DNA of 64,000 bases from Chitinophaga rhizophila (GTDB taxonomy: Bacteria; Bacteroidota; Bacteroidia; Chitinophagales; Chitinophagaceae): the NCBI RefSeq assembly GCF_019492185.1, contig NZ_JAICCF010000007.1, forward strand, positions 167,800 to 231,799, given 5' to 3'. The position numbers and the translations under genes are program-made. The notes under the pieces are model-generated. The model was not told the origin of the DNA and searched no databases. It worked only from the letters and a program-made list of their open reading frames with translations. Positions 29,618 through 38,967 of this stretch are shown here, one piece after another; position 1 is the first letter of the stretch, and every line of letters starts with the position of its first letter.

Positions 29618-30240
29618 GGAGAACTTTAACCGGGTGGAATGTTGCTGATGGATAGGCAGGTTTGCTTAGAGTAAGATACTATAAAGCCGCGATCTGTAGA
29701 CGAATACCGGGTGGCGTGTTGCTGATGGCTGCGAGTTGGACGGGTGGTTACGCTTGCTGTAAGAGACTGTAATGCCACTATTTGCGGAGGAATGCCCGAT
29801 ACCGTGTTGCTGATGGATGGGATGTTGGCGGCTAGGTTTGTTGCAAGTAAGAAACTGTAATGCCCTTGTCTGCGGATGCATACAGGATACCGTTTTGCTG
29901 ATGAACGGGATGTTGACGGACAGGTTTGTTGCAAGTAAGAAACTGTAATGCCCTTGTTTGCGGATACATATAGGATACCGTGTTGCTGACGGATGCGAGT
30001 TGGACGGCCAGGTTTGTTGCAAGTAAGAAACTGTAATGCCCTTATCTGCGGATGCATACCGGGTACCGTTTTGCTGATGGTTGCGAGTTGGACGGGAAGG
30101 TTTGTTTCAAGTAAGAAACTGTAATGCCCTTGTCTACGGAGGAATACCGGATACCGTTTTGCTGATGGATGGGATGTTGCCGGGCGGTTACGCTTGCTGT
30201 GAGAGACTGTAATGCCCTTGTCTGTAGACGAACACTGGGT
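29618..30240. repeat. Tandem array of 88-bp units
   Basis: TTGCTGATGG-type blocks start at 29641, 29718, 29806, 29894, 29982, 30070 and 30158. Six intervals are visible: the first is 77 bp and the other five are exactly 88 bp. The units share GTAAGAAACTGTAATGCCC and GGATACCGT and are G/T-rich on this strand. Open frames in either direction change register from unit to unit, because 88 is not divisible by 3. The array lies downstream of the minus-strand hypothetical at 30471-31235 and upstream of the desaturase. The 230 bp between 30241 and 30470 hold nothing I recognise. Confidence 0.92.
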
Positions 30241-30470
30241 ATAGTCAGGTAGACGAAGACGTGGACTTGATACGGTAGCATTTTTCTGTCAGGAAATAGT
30301 GATAGCGAATGGTCAGCCGGAAATCAGGGCGCCGCGAGCGCAATAGTCGGCCCTCCGCAACATTTTGCAGCGGGCATATGGGGACGAAGGCCGGGAGTTG
30401 GTATAAGTGAGGTGTACAGTGAGTAATGAATATATTCAGGCAACAACACAAGCAGATCAGGCATTACGGA

Positions 30471-31235
30471 TTATTCAAGTAGCGCATGAGAATATACCCC
30501 TCGCCAAGGCGTACGCACAATAGTCAGTGGCAGGCGCATTGCATCTGGTAACATAGTCTGATGGCAGATGCCCAAACGCTCCCGCCGGACTGTTGGTAGT
30601 ATAACACCGACAATATCCGCCGCCAGGTATCTGGCATTTCCTATGATCAGTCCCTGCCGCATACCCCGCACCTGCATAGTCACGACAAGCGTACCCCGCC
30701 CCGGGACATGCAACGGAAGCATAGCTCCGTCAAACCTTTTGGCCGTATTCAGTACGATGACTTGCGTAGTTGTACCGATAATCTCTCCGCTGGAAAAACT
30801 GATCTTTGCCGCAACCACCTTCACTTCTATTGCATCAATGCCGGAGCATACAGGCATCGCCTGTGCAGGGATATCTAAAATACCATCTGCTGTTAGCTTA
30901 GGTACCAGATGGAAAAAGCGGCTAATGGAGCCCTGCTGATGGAAACGGAAGCCTTCCAGCGTCTTCAGTGCATGTCCGCCGGAGCTGATCAGCGAACGTG
31001 TTAACCGGTTGATATATGTGCTGTCGCCGCGTAAGTCCAGTTCACCGGTTATAGCTTTGCGGATCAGCGCCCCTCGCCTGCTGGCGATTCCGAAACGTTG
31101 TGCCGCCAGCCGGGTTGCAGGCGTTTGTCTGACTTTTTCCGGCATCCGGCGCAGGAACTGTCTGCCATTTCGTTCGTAGCCAATCAGGTTGCCCAGTTTA
31201 CCGGTAAACCTGATGAGTGATTGTTGTTTTGCCAT
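30471..31235 (-). CDS. Uncharacterised Bacteroidota protein
   Basis: A 254-residue protein beginning MAKQQSLIRFTGKLGNLIGY, a start found in a large set of uncharacterised Bacteroidota proteins (M-A-K-Q..., a short G-x-(I/L)-G strand, then basic residues). It has no signal peptide or membrane segment. The N-terminal 70 residues are basic and arginine-rich, and the rest looks beta-rich. No enzyme motif was found. I have no function to assign. Similar proteins are often encoded near variable or repeat-rich loci, and here it is next to the 88-bp array. Confidence 0.7.
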   Translation of the reverse strand: MAKQQSLIRFTGKLGNLIGYERNGRQFLRRMPEKVRQTPATRLAAQRFGIASRRGALIRKAITGELDLRGDSTYINRLTRSLISSGGHALKTLEGFRFHQQGSISRFFHLVPKLTADGILDIPAQAMPVCSGIDAIEVKVVAAKISFSSGEIIGTTTQVIVLNTAKRFDGAMLPLHVPGRGTLVVTMQVRGMRQGLIIGNARYLAADIVGVILPTVRRERLGICHQTMLPDAMRLPLTIVRTPWRGVYSHALLE

Positions 31236-31497
31236 TTCTGTCTGTATTGGTAGTCGCTAAAGTTAACATTTACAGGAGACTGTCAGGGTGGATCCGGCTG
31301 AATGATATTGCAGGTTTTGTATCAGCAAACCAGACATAGATGCAAGGTTACAGCCTCGCCATTATGAAATAATCAGTGATGCTGGCCCCGGGATTTGATA
31401 CCCGCGAAATTTTCGCTTATTTGTGGCTTGAAACGCCACAGGATAGCCAACGCATCGATAAAAGCAGTATCTTACTATACGATTGATCACCACAAAA

Positions 31498-32445
31498 ATG
31501 CTCGGTATGTTTTCCTTTTTCAGACGCGGTAAAAATAAAGCCAGGGTACCTGTATGGGCCAATTTTTTCACTGTGAAAGAATATGAAAACTTCATCTCAC
31601 TGGTGGCGGCATATTTTGACAACAGGCAGCTGCCCCACACCATCGAAGACGGTGTTGTAGAAGTAGTTACGGATCGTTTCGGAGGTAACAGACTGGGGTT
31701 GATGAATCTTGCGCAGAGCTGCAAACAATCGTCGCCGGCAACGTGGCCTGAAATGATCGCCCACCAGTTTGATCAGATTGAGCAGATCATGATGTTTAAC
31801 ACGCAGTTTGCGCAGGACTCTAAAGAGTTTTCGTTAGTGGAAGAATATATTGGCGTTAGGTTATACCATAAAGACTACCTGGCATCCCTGCATGAAAATG
31901 TGACTGTTTCTACTATGGTGACGGAAGACATTGTAGCCATGCTGGTGTATGATCTGCCACATTGCGTCAAGACGGTCAGTATCGAGGATATTGCTGGCTG
32001 GAACAGAAGTAAGGAGGAGTTGTTCCGCATCGGCATTGACAATATCAGGCAACGTTATGAGTCGCCACTGCGATTGCAGCAGATCGGTGATATAGCTTGC
32101 TGGTTTGCAGAAGCAGATCATTTTTACGCGCCGAATATTGCCCTGGATATCAGAAGCCTGCCAGAGATCAGCGGCCCTCATGGCGCACTGGTAGCTATTC
32201 CCAACAGGCATGCCATCTTCCTGTATCCTATCCTGGACCTGCATGTGGTCAATGCCTGCAATACCCTGATGCCTATTATCAGCGCGATGTATAATGAAGG
32301 TCCGGGATCTATCAGCGATGGTCTGTACTGGCATCATCACAATACATTCACGCGGCTACCGTTTGAGCTGACAGAAAAGAGCATTCGCTTCACGCCACCG
32401 GCGGCATTTACTGAATTGCTAAACACATTGCAGTCCCGTAACTAA
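31498..32445 (+). CDS. Uncharacterised cytoplasmic protein, possibly DUF1444-like
   Basis: A protein of about 315 residues starting at ATG 31498 (MLGMFSFFRRG); a TTG five codons earlier is less likely. It is soluble. The C-terminal half (GPHGALVAIPNRHAIFLYPI and YNEGPGSISDGLYWH) resembles DUF1444/YtpQ proteins around G-x-L-V-A-I-P-x-R, but I hold this loosely. Upstream, TTTG at 31391 and TATTTGTG about 20 bp later are a fair -33/-7 pair. The function is unknown. Confidence 0.7.
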   Translation: MLGMFSFFRRGKNKARVPVWANFFTVKEYENFISLVAAYFDNRQLPHTIEDGVVEVVTDRFGGNRLGLMNLAQSCKQSSPATWPEMIAHQFDQIEQIMMFNTQFAQDSKEFSLVEEYIGVRLYHKDYLASLHENVTVSTMVTEDIVAMLVYDLPHCVKTVSIEDIAGWNRSKEELFRIGIDNIRQRYESPLRLQQIGDIACWFAEADHFYAPNIALDIRSLPEISGPHGALVAIPNRHAIFLYPILDLHVVNACNTLMPIISAMYNEGPGSISDGLYWHHHNTFTRLPFELTEKSIRFTPPAAFTELLNTLQSRN

Positions 32446-32523
32446 GCAATTGTTCATTGATTTGTTTTATATTGAGTAGCGGTCCACGTCCGCTAATCAC
32501 CACATGATAAAAATAACCCGGAA

Positions 32524-33345
32524 ATGAAAACACAATCCATCCCAAAGTACCTCTTGATATTATTATGCTTCTTACCACTGTTTGTAGCATGTAAGAAAGA
32601 CACTGATACCAGAGAAGACGACAACTACATAGTGGTTAGCAATATCGTTGCCACCCCTTTAAATACTGACGTTAGTGCGCGTACGAACTGGCGGTTGGTA
32701 GTAGGCAGAAGCTTTTATAATGCCACTGTCAAAGAGGGTAAAATCCATGGCGAAGCAACCCAACATCCGCATAAATTCCTTATTACAAGCGATTCTACGC
32801 TGGTTACACCATTGCCTGCCGCAGAAGAGCCGCGCATTTACTATTACCGGTCAGGCTATGTCGATGATATTGCCTTTCTGCCGGTGAAAGAAGGTAGCCC
32901 GCTACCGGAGATACATCCACAGACAGACCTGCAACTCCTGAATATGTCAGATATGCTATCAGGTAAATATGCAGGTGTGCCGGGTCAGGAGTTAAACAAT
33001 GTGTCATTGTCACATGCAAATGCCTTGCTTGATTTTGAGGTACTGGGTATGCCTGCCGGCGGACAACTACTCCTCAGCGAATTTAACAAGCTATTTCCGC
33101 CGTTTCAGTACAATGGCAGCGCCCAGCAATACCGGGCTATCGTAACCGGAGACTGGTATCCGTCTATGGAAGTGAAGGTAGTGATCAGGGTAGCAGACAA
33201 AACATACGCTGGCGTAATACTGCCGGAGAAGGCAGTAAAGGGTAATACCATCTACAAGTTTAAGCTGAGGCTGGATACGGCGGAAGAGAAAATTACCCTG
33301 GAAAACATGCAACAATCTGTATGGACAGATATACAATGGCCCTGA
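32524..33345 (+). CDS. Fimbrillin (Mfa2/FimB)-like lipoprotein
   Basis: A 273-residue lipoprotein with signal and lipobox LFVAC (cysteine near 23) followed by KKD. The mature part has the rhythm of FimB/Mfa2-type fimbrial anchors and minor fimbrillins: two beta domains and L-S-H-A-N-A-L-L-D-F-E-V at the start of the second. Such proteins are carried to the surface as lipoproteins and may be trimmed by a protease during assembly. The stop overlaps the start of the next gene (TGATG), so the two are translationally coupled, which suggests a working pair. Confidence 0.7.
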   Translation: MKTQSIPKYLLILLCFLPLFVACKKDTDTREDDNYIVVSNIVATPLNTDVSARTNWRLVVGRSFYNATVKEGKIHGEATQHPHKFLITSDSTLVTPLPAAEEPRIYYYRSGYVDDIAFLPVKEGSPLPEIHPQTDLQLLNMSDMLSGKYAGVPGQELNNVSLSHANALLDFEVLGMPAGGQLLLSEFNKLFPPFQYNGSAQQYRAIVTGDWYPSMEVKVVIRVADKTYAGVILPEKAVKGNTIYKFKLRLDTAEEKITLENMQQSVWTDIQWP

Positions 33346-34487
33346 TGATAAAAAGGACTACCACTTGGCGGTACAGTGCAGTATTGCTGGCAATGGTGAT
33401 GTTGTTGTCTTGCCATAAAGAAGGTTTGCCCGTACATGATGAAGGTCACAGAATGGTGCTGGTATATCTGGCAGCAAATAATAACCTTCGCGGTGAAGCA
33501 TTGAACAGTATCCGTAAGCTGCAGCAGGGGGCTAAAGACCTTAATGGCAGTCTGCTGGCATTGATTAAAACTGATACTGCAGCAGCCTATCTGCTGAAGA
33601 TAAAATATGCTGCCGGCATGAGTATCGTCAGTGACACCCTGAAAAGCTACCCGTTAGCTAATACTTCTGACCCGGCATTACTATCCGCTGTGATGGCAGA
33701 TGCCCGGAGCCTGCATCCTGCCCGTTCCTACGGACTGATACTCTGGTCGCACGCCACCTCTTGGGCACCGCCTGCGGATATAGCAATACCTGAATCGTTT
33801 GGCGCGGATAATAACCGGGAGATGGACATCAGCGTACTGGCAGCGGCCCTTCCTAAGGATCTGGAGTTTATACTGTTTGATGCCTGTTCGATGGGTAGTA
33901 TAGAAGTAGCATACGAGTTGAGAAAGAATACCCGGTACATACTTGCTTCTGCCGCCGAGGTACTGAGTACGGGCTTTCCTTATGAGGAGATGACCTCACT
34001 CCTGTTTGGCGGGGTTGCCGAACTGACGACAGCAGCCGCTTATTATATCCGGCATTACCAGCAGCAGCCTGGCCCGGAGGCCTCCGCTACCGTATCGCTC
34101 ACAGCCACTGCCGGGTTAGACGCACTTGCTACCACCTGCGCTGCATTGGTAGATGCTTATACACCCAAACCTGGCTTTGTACTAAAGCAGTTACAGACCC
34201 TGAACTTCCAGCAGGGAGTAGGTGTACCCGCCTATGATTTTGCGGACTATCTGGAACAGAATTATAGTCAGCCGGCAATTGCGCCTGTGCTGGAGCAGTT
34301 GCAGCAGGTGGTGATCTACAGCGGTCACACTACCCGGTTTTTCGACCATACTATCCGGCGTTATAGTGGTCTGAGTGTATTTCTCCCCACCCAGGATGAA
34401 AGCACCCGATACAAGGCTTATTATCAGCAGCTGACATGGGATAAAGCGACAGGCTGGAGCCGGCTGTTTCAACACGCTCACCACTGA
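33345..34487 (+). CDS. Clostripain-type (C11) cysteine peptidase lipoprotein
   Basis: A 380-residue lipoprotein starting at ATG 33345 (MIKRTTTWRYS), with a lipobox LLSC (Cys23). The clan CD catalytic pair is visible: His136 in LWSHATSW and Cys181 in FDACSMGSIE, matching the family's DACLMG motif. Clostripain-type peptidases cleave after Arg or Lys and mature by self-cleavage. The start overlaps the stop of the fimbrillin-like gene (TGATG), so the two are translated together. It may process the neighbouring lipoprotein or other surface proteins. In-frame ATGs at 33321 and 33336 would overlap the previous gene further. Confidence 0.88.
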   Translation: MIKRTTTWRYSAVLLAMVMLLSCHKEGLPVHDEGHRMVLVYLAANNNLRGEALNSIRKLQQGAKDLNGSLLALIKTDTAAAYLLKIKYAAGMSIVSDTLKSYPLANTSDPALLSAVMADARSLHPARSYGLILWSHATSWAPPADIAIPESFGADNNREMDISVLAAALPKDLEFILFDACSMGSIEVAYELRKNTRYILASAAEVLSTGFPYEEMTSLLFGGVAELTTAAAYYIRHYQQQPGPEASATVSLTATAGLDALATTCAALVDAYTPKPGFVLKQLQTLNFQQGVGVPAYDFADYLEQNYSQPAIAPVLEQLQQVVIYSGHTTRFFDHTIRRYSGLSVFLPTQDESTRYKAYYQQLTWDKATGWSRLFQHAHH

Positions 34488-34816
34488 GCGCTCCATTGAG
34501 TTGAGTAAGCACTTACATTGCGAAGATGGTATATTGGATAACCCTTTCCGGTTGTCTATCAGCGCCGGCTGAACATGCTCAAGGTTAACTTGCCCTTTCT
34601 CAAGATAATGGACGATAACATAATTACCTGAATCAGGTATGAAATTACCGTGCGGGCAGGTATAAAAATTCTTTTGTTTGTATCATAAATATGCCTTTAC
34701 TTTGAATTGCAAAGCGCTTTTATCCTTGGGACAACATGTATTGTCCGCTTGAATTTCATAGAGACAGGTTCTCTTATGATAGCATATTATTTATCTACCG
34801 TAAAACTGACAATGTT

Positions 34817-35107
34817 ATGATCACAGCTAATCAGAGGCTTACCGGAATTATGATGGCAGCCGCACTGTTACTGCTTATGCCACTAGTAGCGATGCAATTT
34901 ACCACTGAAGTGGTATGGACATTATCTGACTTTGTAATAGCAGGGTTTCTGTTATTCGGGACAGGCCTGTTTGTAGAGCTGGTATTACGAAAGGTAAAGA
35001 AAACTTCCACCCGCATAATACTATGCACAGGTATATTGCTTGCATTATTGCTGGTGTGGGCTGAACTGGCGGTAGGTATATTCGGAACGCCGTTCGCAGG
35101 GAACTAA
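34817..35107 (+). CDS. Small membrane protein of unknown function
   Basis: A 96-residue protein from ATG 34817 (MITANQRLTGIMMAAALLLL), with three hydrophobic segments at about 9-27, 35-53 and 70-90 and little else. A longer reading from 34736 adds 27 residues of unlikely sequence. No family was recognised; the size and layout are common among small Bacteroidota membrane proteins. Confidence 0.6.
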   Translation: MITANQRLTGIMMAAALLLLMPLVAMQFTTEVVWTLSDFVIAGFLLFGTGLFVELVLRKVKKTSTRIILCTGILLALLLVWAELAVGIFGTPFAGN

Positions 35108-35136
35108 GCCATAGGGCATCCCCGCTGATGGACAAC

Positions 35137-35469
35137 TTACCTGATGATTAAAACAGCGGTCTGCCGAATTTGGTGCACCTGAAGGATCAGGATGTTGCTT
35201 CGGAATGGAACAATTACCTGTTGCACTACTTCCCAGTCTGCCTTTACTTTATGGCCGCCGTTATTTTCTTGTAGCACCTCATACGTCGCTTGTGCGTAAC
35301 TATGGTCCATACCTTCCCAGAAAGCAACATGTAGTAACTTAATAGTGATCAGATGTGCAGGGTTGACGCCAGGTGAAGGTATATCAGGAAGTCTTCCCGG
35401 TGCAGATATACCAACCGCGGTGGTCAGTCTGCCCTATTGGTCTGCCTTCTTCTTTAGTACATCTTTCAT
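35137..35469 (-). pseudogene. Decayed small gene with an in-frame TAG
   Basis: Reading the minus strand from ATG 35469 gives MKDVLKKKADQ, a TAG at 35436-35434, then GRLTTAVGISAPGRLPDIPS, HLITIKLLHVAFWEGMDHSYA and ATYEVLQENNGGHKVKADW, ending at TAA 35139-35137. The residue pattern is that of a real folded protein over about 100 codons. It directly abuts the 33-bp array, and its first 30 bases resemble the array unit. No family was recognised. It may be the C-terminal half of the same gene as the fragment at 36248-36398. Confidence 0.5.
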
Positions 35470-36218
35470 TAATGAGGAGATCACCGTTCTAGCCCTCCGC
35501 TACTTCTTTTCTACCACTGTTCTACACTTCCACCGCTTGTTTCCTACCACCATTCTAGCCCTCTGCTACTTGTTTCCTACCACCGTTCTATTCTTCCGCT
35601 GCTTGCTTTCTACTACCGTTGTAGCCCTCCTCTTCTTCTTTTCTGCCAGCATTCTACTCTTCATCTGCTTGTTTTATACCACCGTTCTACTCTTCCGCTA
35701 CTTCCTTTCTACCACCATTCTACTCTTCCACTGCTTGTTTTATACCACTGTTCTACACCTCCACTGCTTGTTTTATACCACCGTTCTACTCTTCCGCTGC
35801 TTGCTTTCTACTACCGTTGTAACCCTCCTCTTCTTCTTTTCTGCCAGCATTCTACTCTTCATCTGCTTGTTTTATACCACCGTTCTACTCTTCAGCTACT
35901 TCCTTTCTACCACCATTTTACTCTTCCGCTACTTGTTTTATACCACTGTTCTACACTTCCACTGCTTGTTTTATACCACCGTTCTACTCTTCCGCTGCTT
36001 GTTTCCTACCAGCGTTCTACACTTACACTGCTTGTTTTATACCACCGTTTTACACCTCCGCGGCTTCTTTTCTACCAGCTTTTTACTCTTCCGCTGCTTG
36101 TTTCCTACCACCGTTCTAGCCCTCCGCTACTTCTTTTCTACCACCGTTTTACCCTTCCACTGCTTGTTCTCTAGCACCATTCTACTCTTCCACCGCTTGT
36201 CTCCTACCAGCGGGTCGC
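35453..36218. repeat. Tandem array, about 23 units of 33 bp
   Basis: The GTTCTA/ATTCTA block recurs at 35486, 35519, 35552 and so on to 36212, every interval being exactly 33 bp with no indel. A typical unit reads TTCTACTCTTCCGCTGCTTG plus TTTTATACCACCG. Units combine into a higher-order repeat of 198 bp (six units), seen at 35618 and again at 35816. Within the unit a T-R-C triplet recurs every 11 bp. A 299-codon plus-strand frame crosses the array only because C/T-rich DNA lacks stops. Confidence 0.95.
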
Positions 36219-36247
36219 CGGCAACACTGATAGATTTGTGTTGAGCA

Positions 36248-36398
36248 ACTACCGCCATTTCCAATGCACTTCGCTTAGCATATAACCCTGCTTAATCTTA
36301 TGACGATTGGCAACCAAATCCGCTGCTACACTCAGCCGCTGCAGATAATTTGCCTTGTGGTCAATCTCCTGAGCTTACTCCTTTCCTATTTTCTTCAT
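36248..36398 (-). pseudogene. Possible N-terminal fragment of a decayed gene
   Basis: On the minus strand ATG 36398, preceded by AGGGG, gives MKKIGKE, a TAA, then AQEIDHKANYLQRLSVAADL and VANRHKIKQGYMLSEVHWKW before a stop. The part after the stop has a convincing amphipathic, protein-like composition. It ends where the 33-bp array begins. Together with 35137-35469 it could be the two ends of one gene now separated by the array. No family was recognised. The rest of the gap to 36561 holds nothing I can name. Confidence 0.4.
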
Positions 36399-36561
36399 CC
36401 CCTTTTTCTCGCTCCCTGAAATGTCCGACTCAAGGGTTATTATGTCCACTACAAGACATACCGGATTGGTAATGAGCACAGTATCCATCTACATTTGCTA
36501 TGCAGGGTTGGGGAAATGAGTGGTACAAAGGCATTATTTACACACAATGAATTAAAATATC

Positions 36562-37593
36562 ATGGACAGCAACAATCACTTCCGTAGGTTTATCTTTGGA
36601 GCAATATTCCTCTTTGCCATATACAGTATAGGTGGCAGTCAGCGTGCAAGCGCTCAATCACAACAGGCACGCATCTCTTCTACAGGCACGCCGTTCAAAC
36701 TTATCAAACAGATCAAGGCAGGCGTGCTGGATGTTGGCTATGCAGAAGTGGGACCAGCAGATGGGCCGCCCGTTATATTACTGCATGGCTGGCCATACGA
36801 CATCTACAGCTACCAGGAGGTATCGGGTATCCTGGCGGCAAAAGGCTTCCGTGTACTGATACCCTATCTGCGTGGATACGGCACTACTCGTTTTCTTGCT
36901 GCGAATACCCCCCGCAACGGACAGCAGTCAGTAGTAGCGGTAGATATGATTGCCTTTATGGATGCACTGCATATCCAACAGGCAGTAGTTGGCGGATTTG
37001 ACTGGGGTGCACGTACAGCGAATATTATGGCTGCGCTTTGGCCTGATCGCGTGAAAGGACTTGTATCGGTAAGTGGCTACCTGATTGGTAGTCAGCAGGG
37101 CAATAAGACGCCATTATCTCCTGAAGCAGAACTGTCCTGGTGGTACCAGTTCTACTTCGCTACTGACCGCGGACAAGCAGGGTATGCAGCCAATACCCGC
37201 GAGTTCAATAAGCTGATCTGGCACACCGCCTCCCCTAAATGGCAGTTCAGTGAAGCCACATATAATCAGTCGGCCGCTGCCTTTGACAACCCGGATCATA
37301 CTAAGATCGTCATTGACAACTACCGCTGGCGGCTAGGCATTTCCAAAGGAGAGCCTAAATATGATGCACTGGAAAAAAAGCTGGCTTCCAGACCTGTCAT
37401 TACTGTACCGACAGTTACACTTGAAGGAGACGCCAATGGTGCACCGCACCCTAATCCTGCTGGTTATGTAAAGCTGTTCTCAGGTAAATATGCACATCAT
37501 ACCATCACCGGCGGCATAGGACATAATCTGCCCCAGGAAGCTCCACAGGCCTTCGCAGACGCAATTGTTGAAGTGAGTAGTTTTGCGAAATAA
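36562..37593 (+). CDS. Exported alpha/beta hydrolase, epoxide-hydrolase-like
   Basis: A 343-residue enzyme with an N-terminal signal (1-32, ending RASAQ). The oxyanion motif is HGWP (75-78), followed by RGYG (104-107), and the nucleophile elbow is GGFDWGA with Asp147, so this is the Asp-nucleophile branch (epoxide hydrolase or haloalkane dehalogenase-like), not a serine esterase. The catalytic His lies in GIGHNLPQEAP near the C-terminus. The substrate is not clear. A hairpin terminator follows. Confidence 0.88.
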   Translation: MDSNNHFRRFIFGAIFLFAIYSIGGSQRASAQSQQARISSTGTPFKLIKQIKAGVLDVGYAEVGPADGPPVILLHGWPYDIYSYQEVSGILAAKGFRVLIPYLRGYGTTRFLAANTPRNGQQSVVAVDMIAFMDALHIQQAVVGGFDWGARTANIMAALWPDRVKGLVSVSGYLIGSQQGNKTPLSPEAELSWWYQFYFATDRGQAGYAANTREFNKLIWHTASPKWQFSEATYNQSAAAFDNPDHTKIVIDNYRWRLGISKGEPKYDALEKKLASRPVITVPTVTLEGDANGAPHPNPAGYVKLFSGKYAHHTITGGIGHNLPQEAPQAFADAIVEVSSFAK

Positions 37594-37641
37594 AGTCAGC
37601 GAGCTATTACCTTTCTCATTAGAAAGTCGGTGCTTTAAATG

Positions 37642-37666
37642 GAAATCCGCTGTTATAGCGGATTTC
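37642..37666 (+). terminator. Hairpin terminator after the epoxide-hydrolase-like gene
   Basis: GAAATCCGCT pairs perfectly with AGCGGATTTC around a 5-base loop, and CTTTCCTTT follows. It lies about 50 bp after the stop. Confidence 0.75.
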
Positions 37667-37845
37667 TTTCCTTTGATAGAGACTGCGTGCCCCTGCCTAT
37701 CTGCCAAAATCTGGAAGCAATATTGAGTGATTCCCTGCGGTTGGTGTCACGCCATTTATTGAAAGTATATCATCATGTTACCTGCCGCAGCAATGATATC
37801 ATTTAGCCATGCAAGCTTAGTTATTGGTGAACTTACCTATCATTT

Positions 37846-38691
37846 CTAACATTGTACTGTGACCCTTAGAAATGTGGCTGGAATGGCTGTCTTCTGCAGA
37901 TCATCGCTTCTGTTCTCCTGCTCAAACAACACCTCTAGTTCCCGTTGCAACTCAGCAGCCTTACCGTCCTTATCGGCTGCTTCAAAGGCATTCATCGTTG
38001 GACCATAATAGCGTTTGAATCTGTCCACGAAAGCAACCGGGGAAAAGGGGGCCATGAAAGTATATATATCCCGCTCAAATGAGATATTCTCAGGCGGTAT
38101 ACCTGCTTGCCCGAAGCGCTCTATAACATTACTTTCCACACCCCACAGCATCGGACTTACAAATCCTTCAGGTGGTGGCGGTGTATATGCTGCACTGATC
38201 TTCAGTATACGGGCCACTAGCGTCGGATCGCCAGGTATCCAGTTGCCCATTACAATCCTTCCTCCCGGACGGGTAACCCTAACCATTTCCTTCGCCACTT
38301 CAAAAGGCTGCGGCGCAAACATAGCACCGAAGACACTGACTACCATGTCAAAGCTTGCATCAGCAACACCTTTGAGGTGGGTTGCATCTCCCTCTCTGAT
38401 GCTGATGTTGGTAAGCCCTTCTTCCCTGATCCGTTTGTTACCGGCATCTACGAGGTTACGGGCAATGTCTATTCCCAAGACATTTGCGCCAAGTCTGGCG
38501 GCGGGAATAGCCGTAGTTCCATCCCCACACCCCAGGTCCAGTATGTCACTACCTGGCTTAATGCCAATCTTTTCAATCAGTTCTGTACCGCTTTCGCGCA
38601 TAGTTTCCGCCAGACGGGTAAAGTCGCCTTTCTCCCATAGCGCCTTGTTGGGATTGACAGCACTTTGCTGCATACCTGTTGATCCGCTCAT
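37846..38691 (-). CDS. Class I SAM-dependent methyltransferase
   Basis: A 281-residue cytoplasmic enzyme. Motif I is DLGCGDGTT (about 52-60), followed by VLGIDIARNLVDAGNKR (acidic strand 2), FDMVVSVFGAMFAPQP (motif IV region) and RPGGRIVMGNW (motif VI), all typical of the Methyltransf_11/25 group. It probably methylates a small molecule with S-adenosylmethionine; the acceptor is not predictable. The gene stands alone. Confidence 0.9.
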   Translation of the reverse strand: MSGSTGMQQSAVNPNKALWEKGDFTRLAETMRESGTELIEKIGIKPGSDILDLGCGDGTTAIPAARLGANVLGIDIARNLVDAGNKRIREEGLTNISIREGDATHLKGVADASFDMVVSVFGAMFAPQPFEVAKEMVRVTRPGGRIVMGNWIPGDPTLVARILKISAAYTPPPPEGFVSPMLWGVESNVIERFGQAGIPPENISFERDIYTFMAPFSPVAFVDRFKRYYGPTMNAFEAADKDGKAAELQRELEVLFEQENRSDDLQKTAIPATFLRVTVQC

Positions 38692-38967
38692 AAACGTTGC
38701 GTGTTTTGAGGTTAATAATCAATCGGGGATTCAAGTGGTAGTAAACAAAGGGAGATTTAATGGGGAGTAACGTAGAATAAAGATACAAAGTTTGCATTAA
38801 TCCAGGCTATAGCAATATGCCTGGATTAGCGCTCATATTAAACATATGATACCACCTCGCTTCCAGGCAGGAGTTAAGTATAAGCAATGTATCCTACGAT
38901 ATCTGGAAAGGCAGTTTACCCTGCTTCTTCAACTTGTACTTATTTAAATGCGCAGTTGGCAATAGTA

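Noticed and set aside
29626..30281. Several minus-strand open frames with repeated protein motifs in the 88-bp array
   Set aside because: The period is not divisible by 3, so the same repeat is read in different frames; these are shadows of the repeat.
31370..31470. tRNA-like T-arm (GGGATTTGATACCC)
   Set aside because: No acceptor stem, D-arm or anticodon arm can be built around it.
34736..34816. Longer N-terminus of the small membrane protein
   Set aside because: The extra 27 residues are unlike a normal N-terminus, and an ATG directly before the first hydrophobic segment is available.
35345..36244. 299-codon plus-strand open frame with 11-residue repeats (L-F-Y-T-T-V-L-L-F-R-C type)
   Set aside because: It arises from reading the 33-bp C/T-rich array; composition is almost only F, L, T, C, H, V, R, with no acidic residues in the repeat, and no start context or family.
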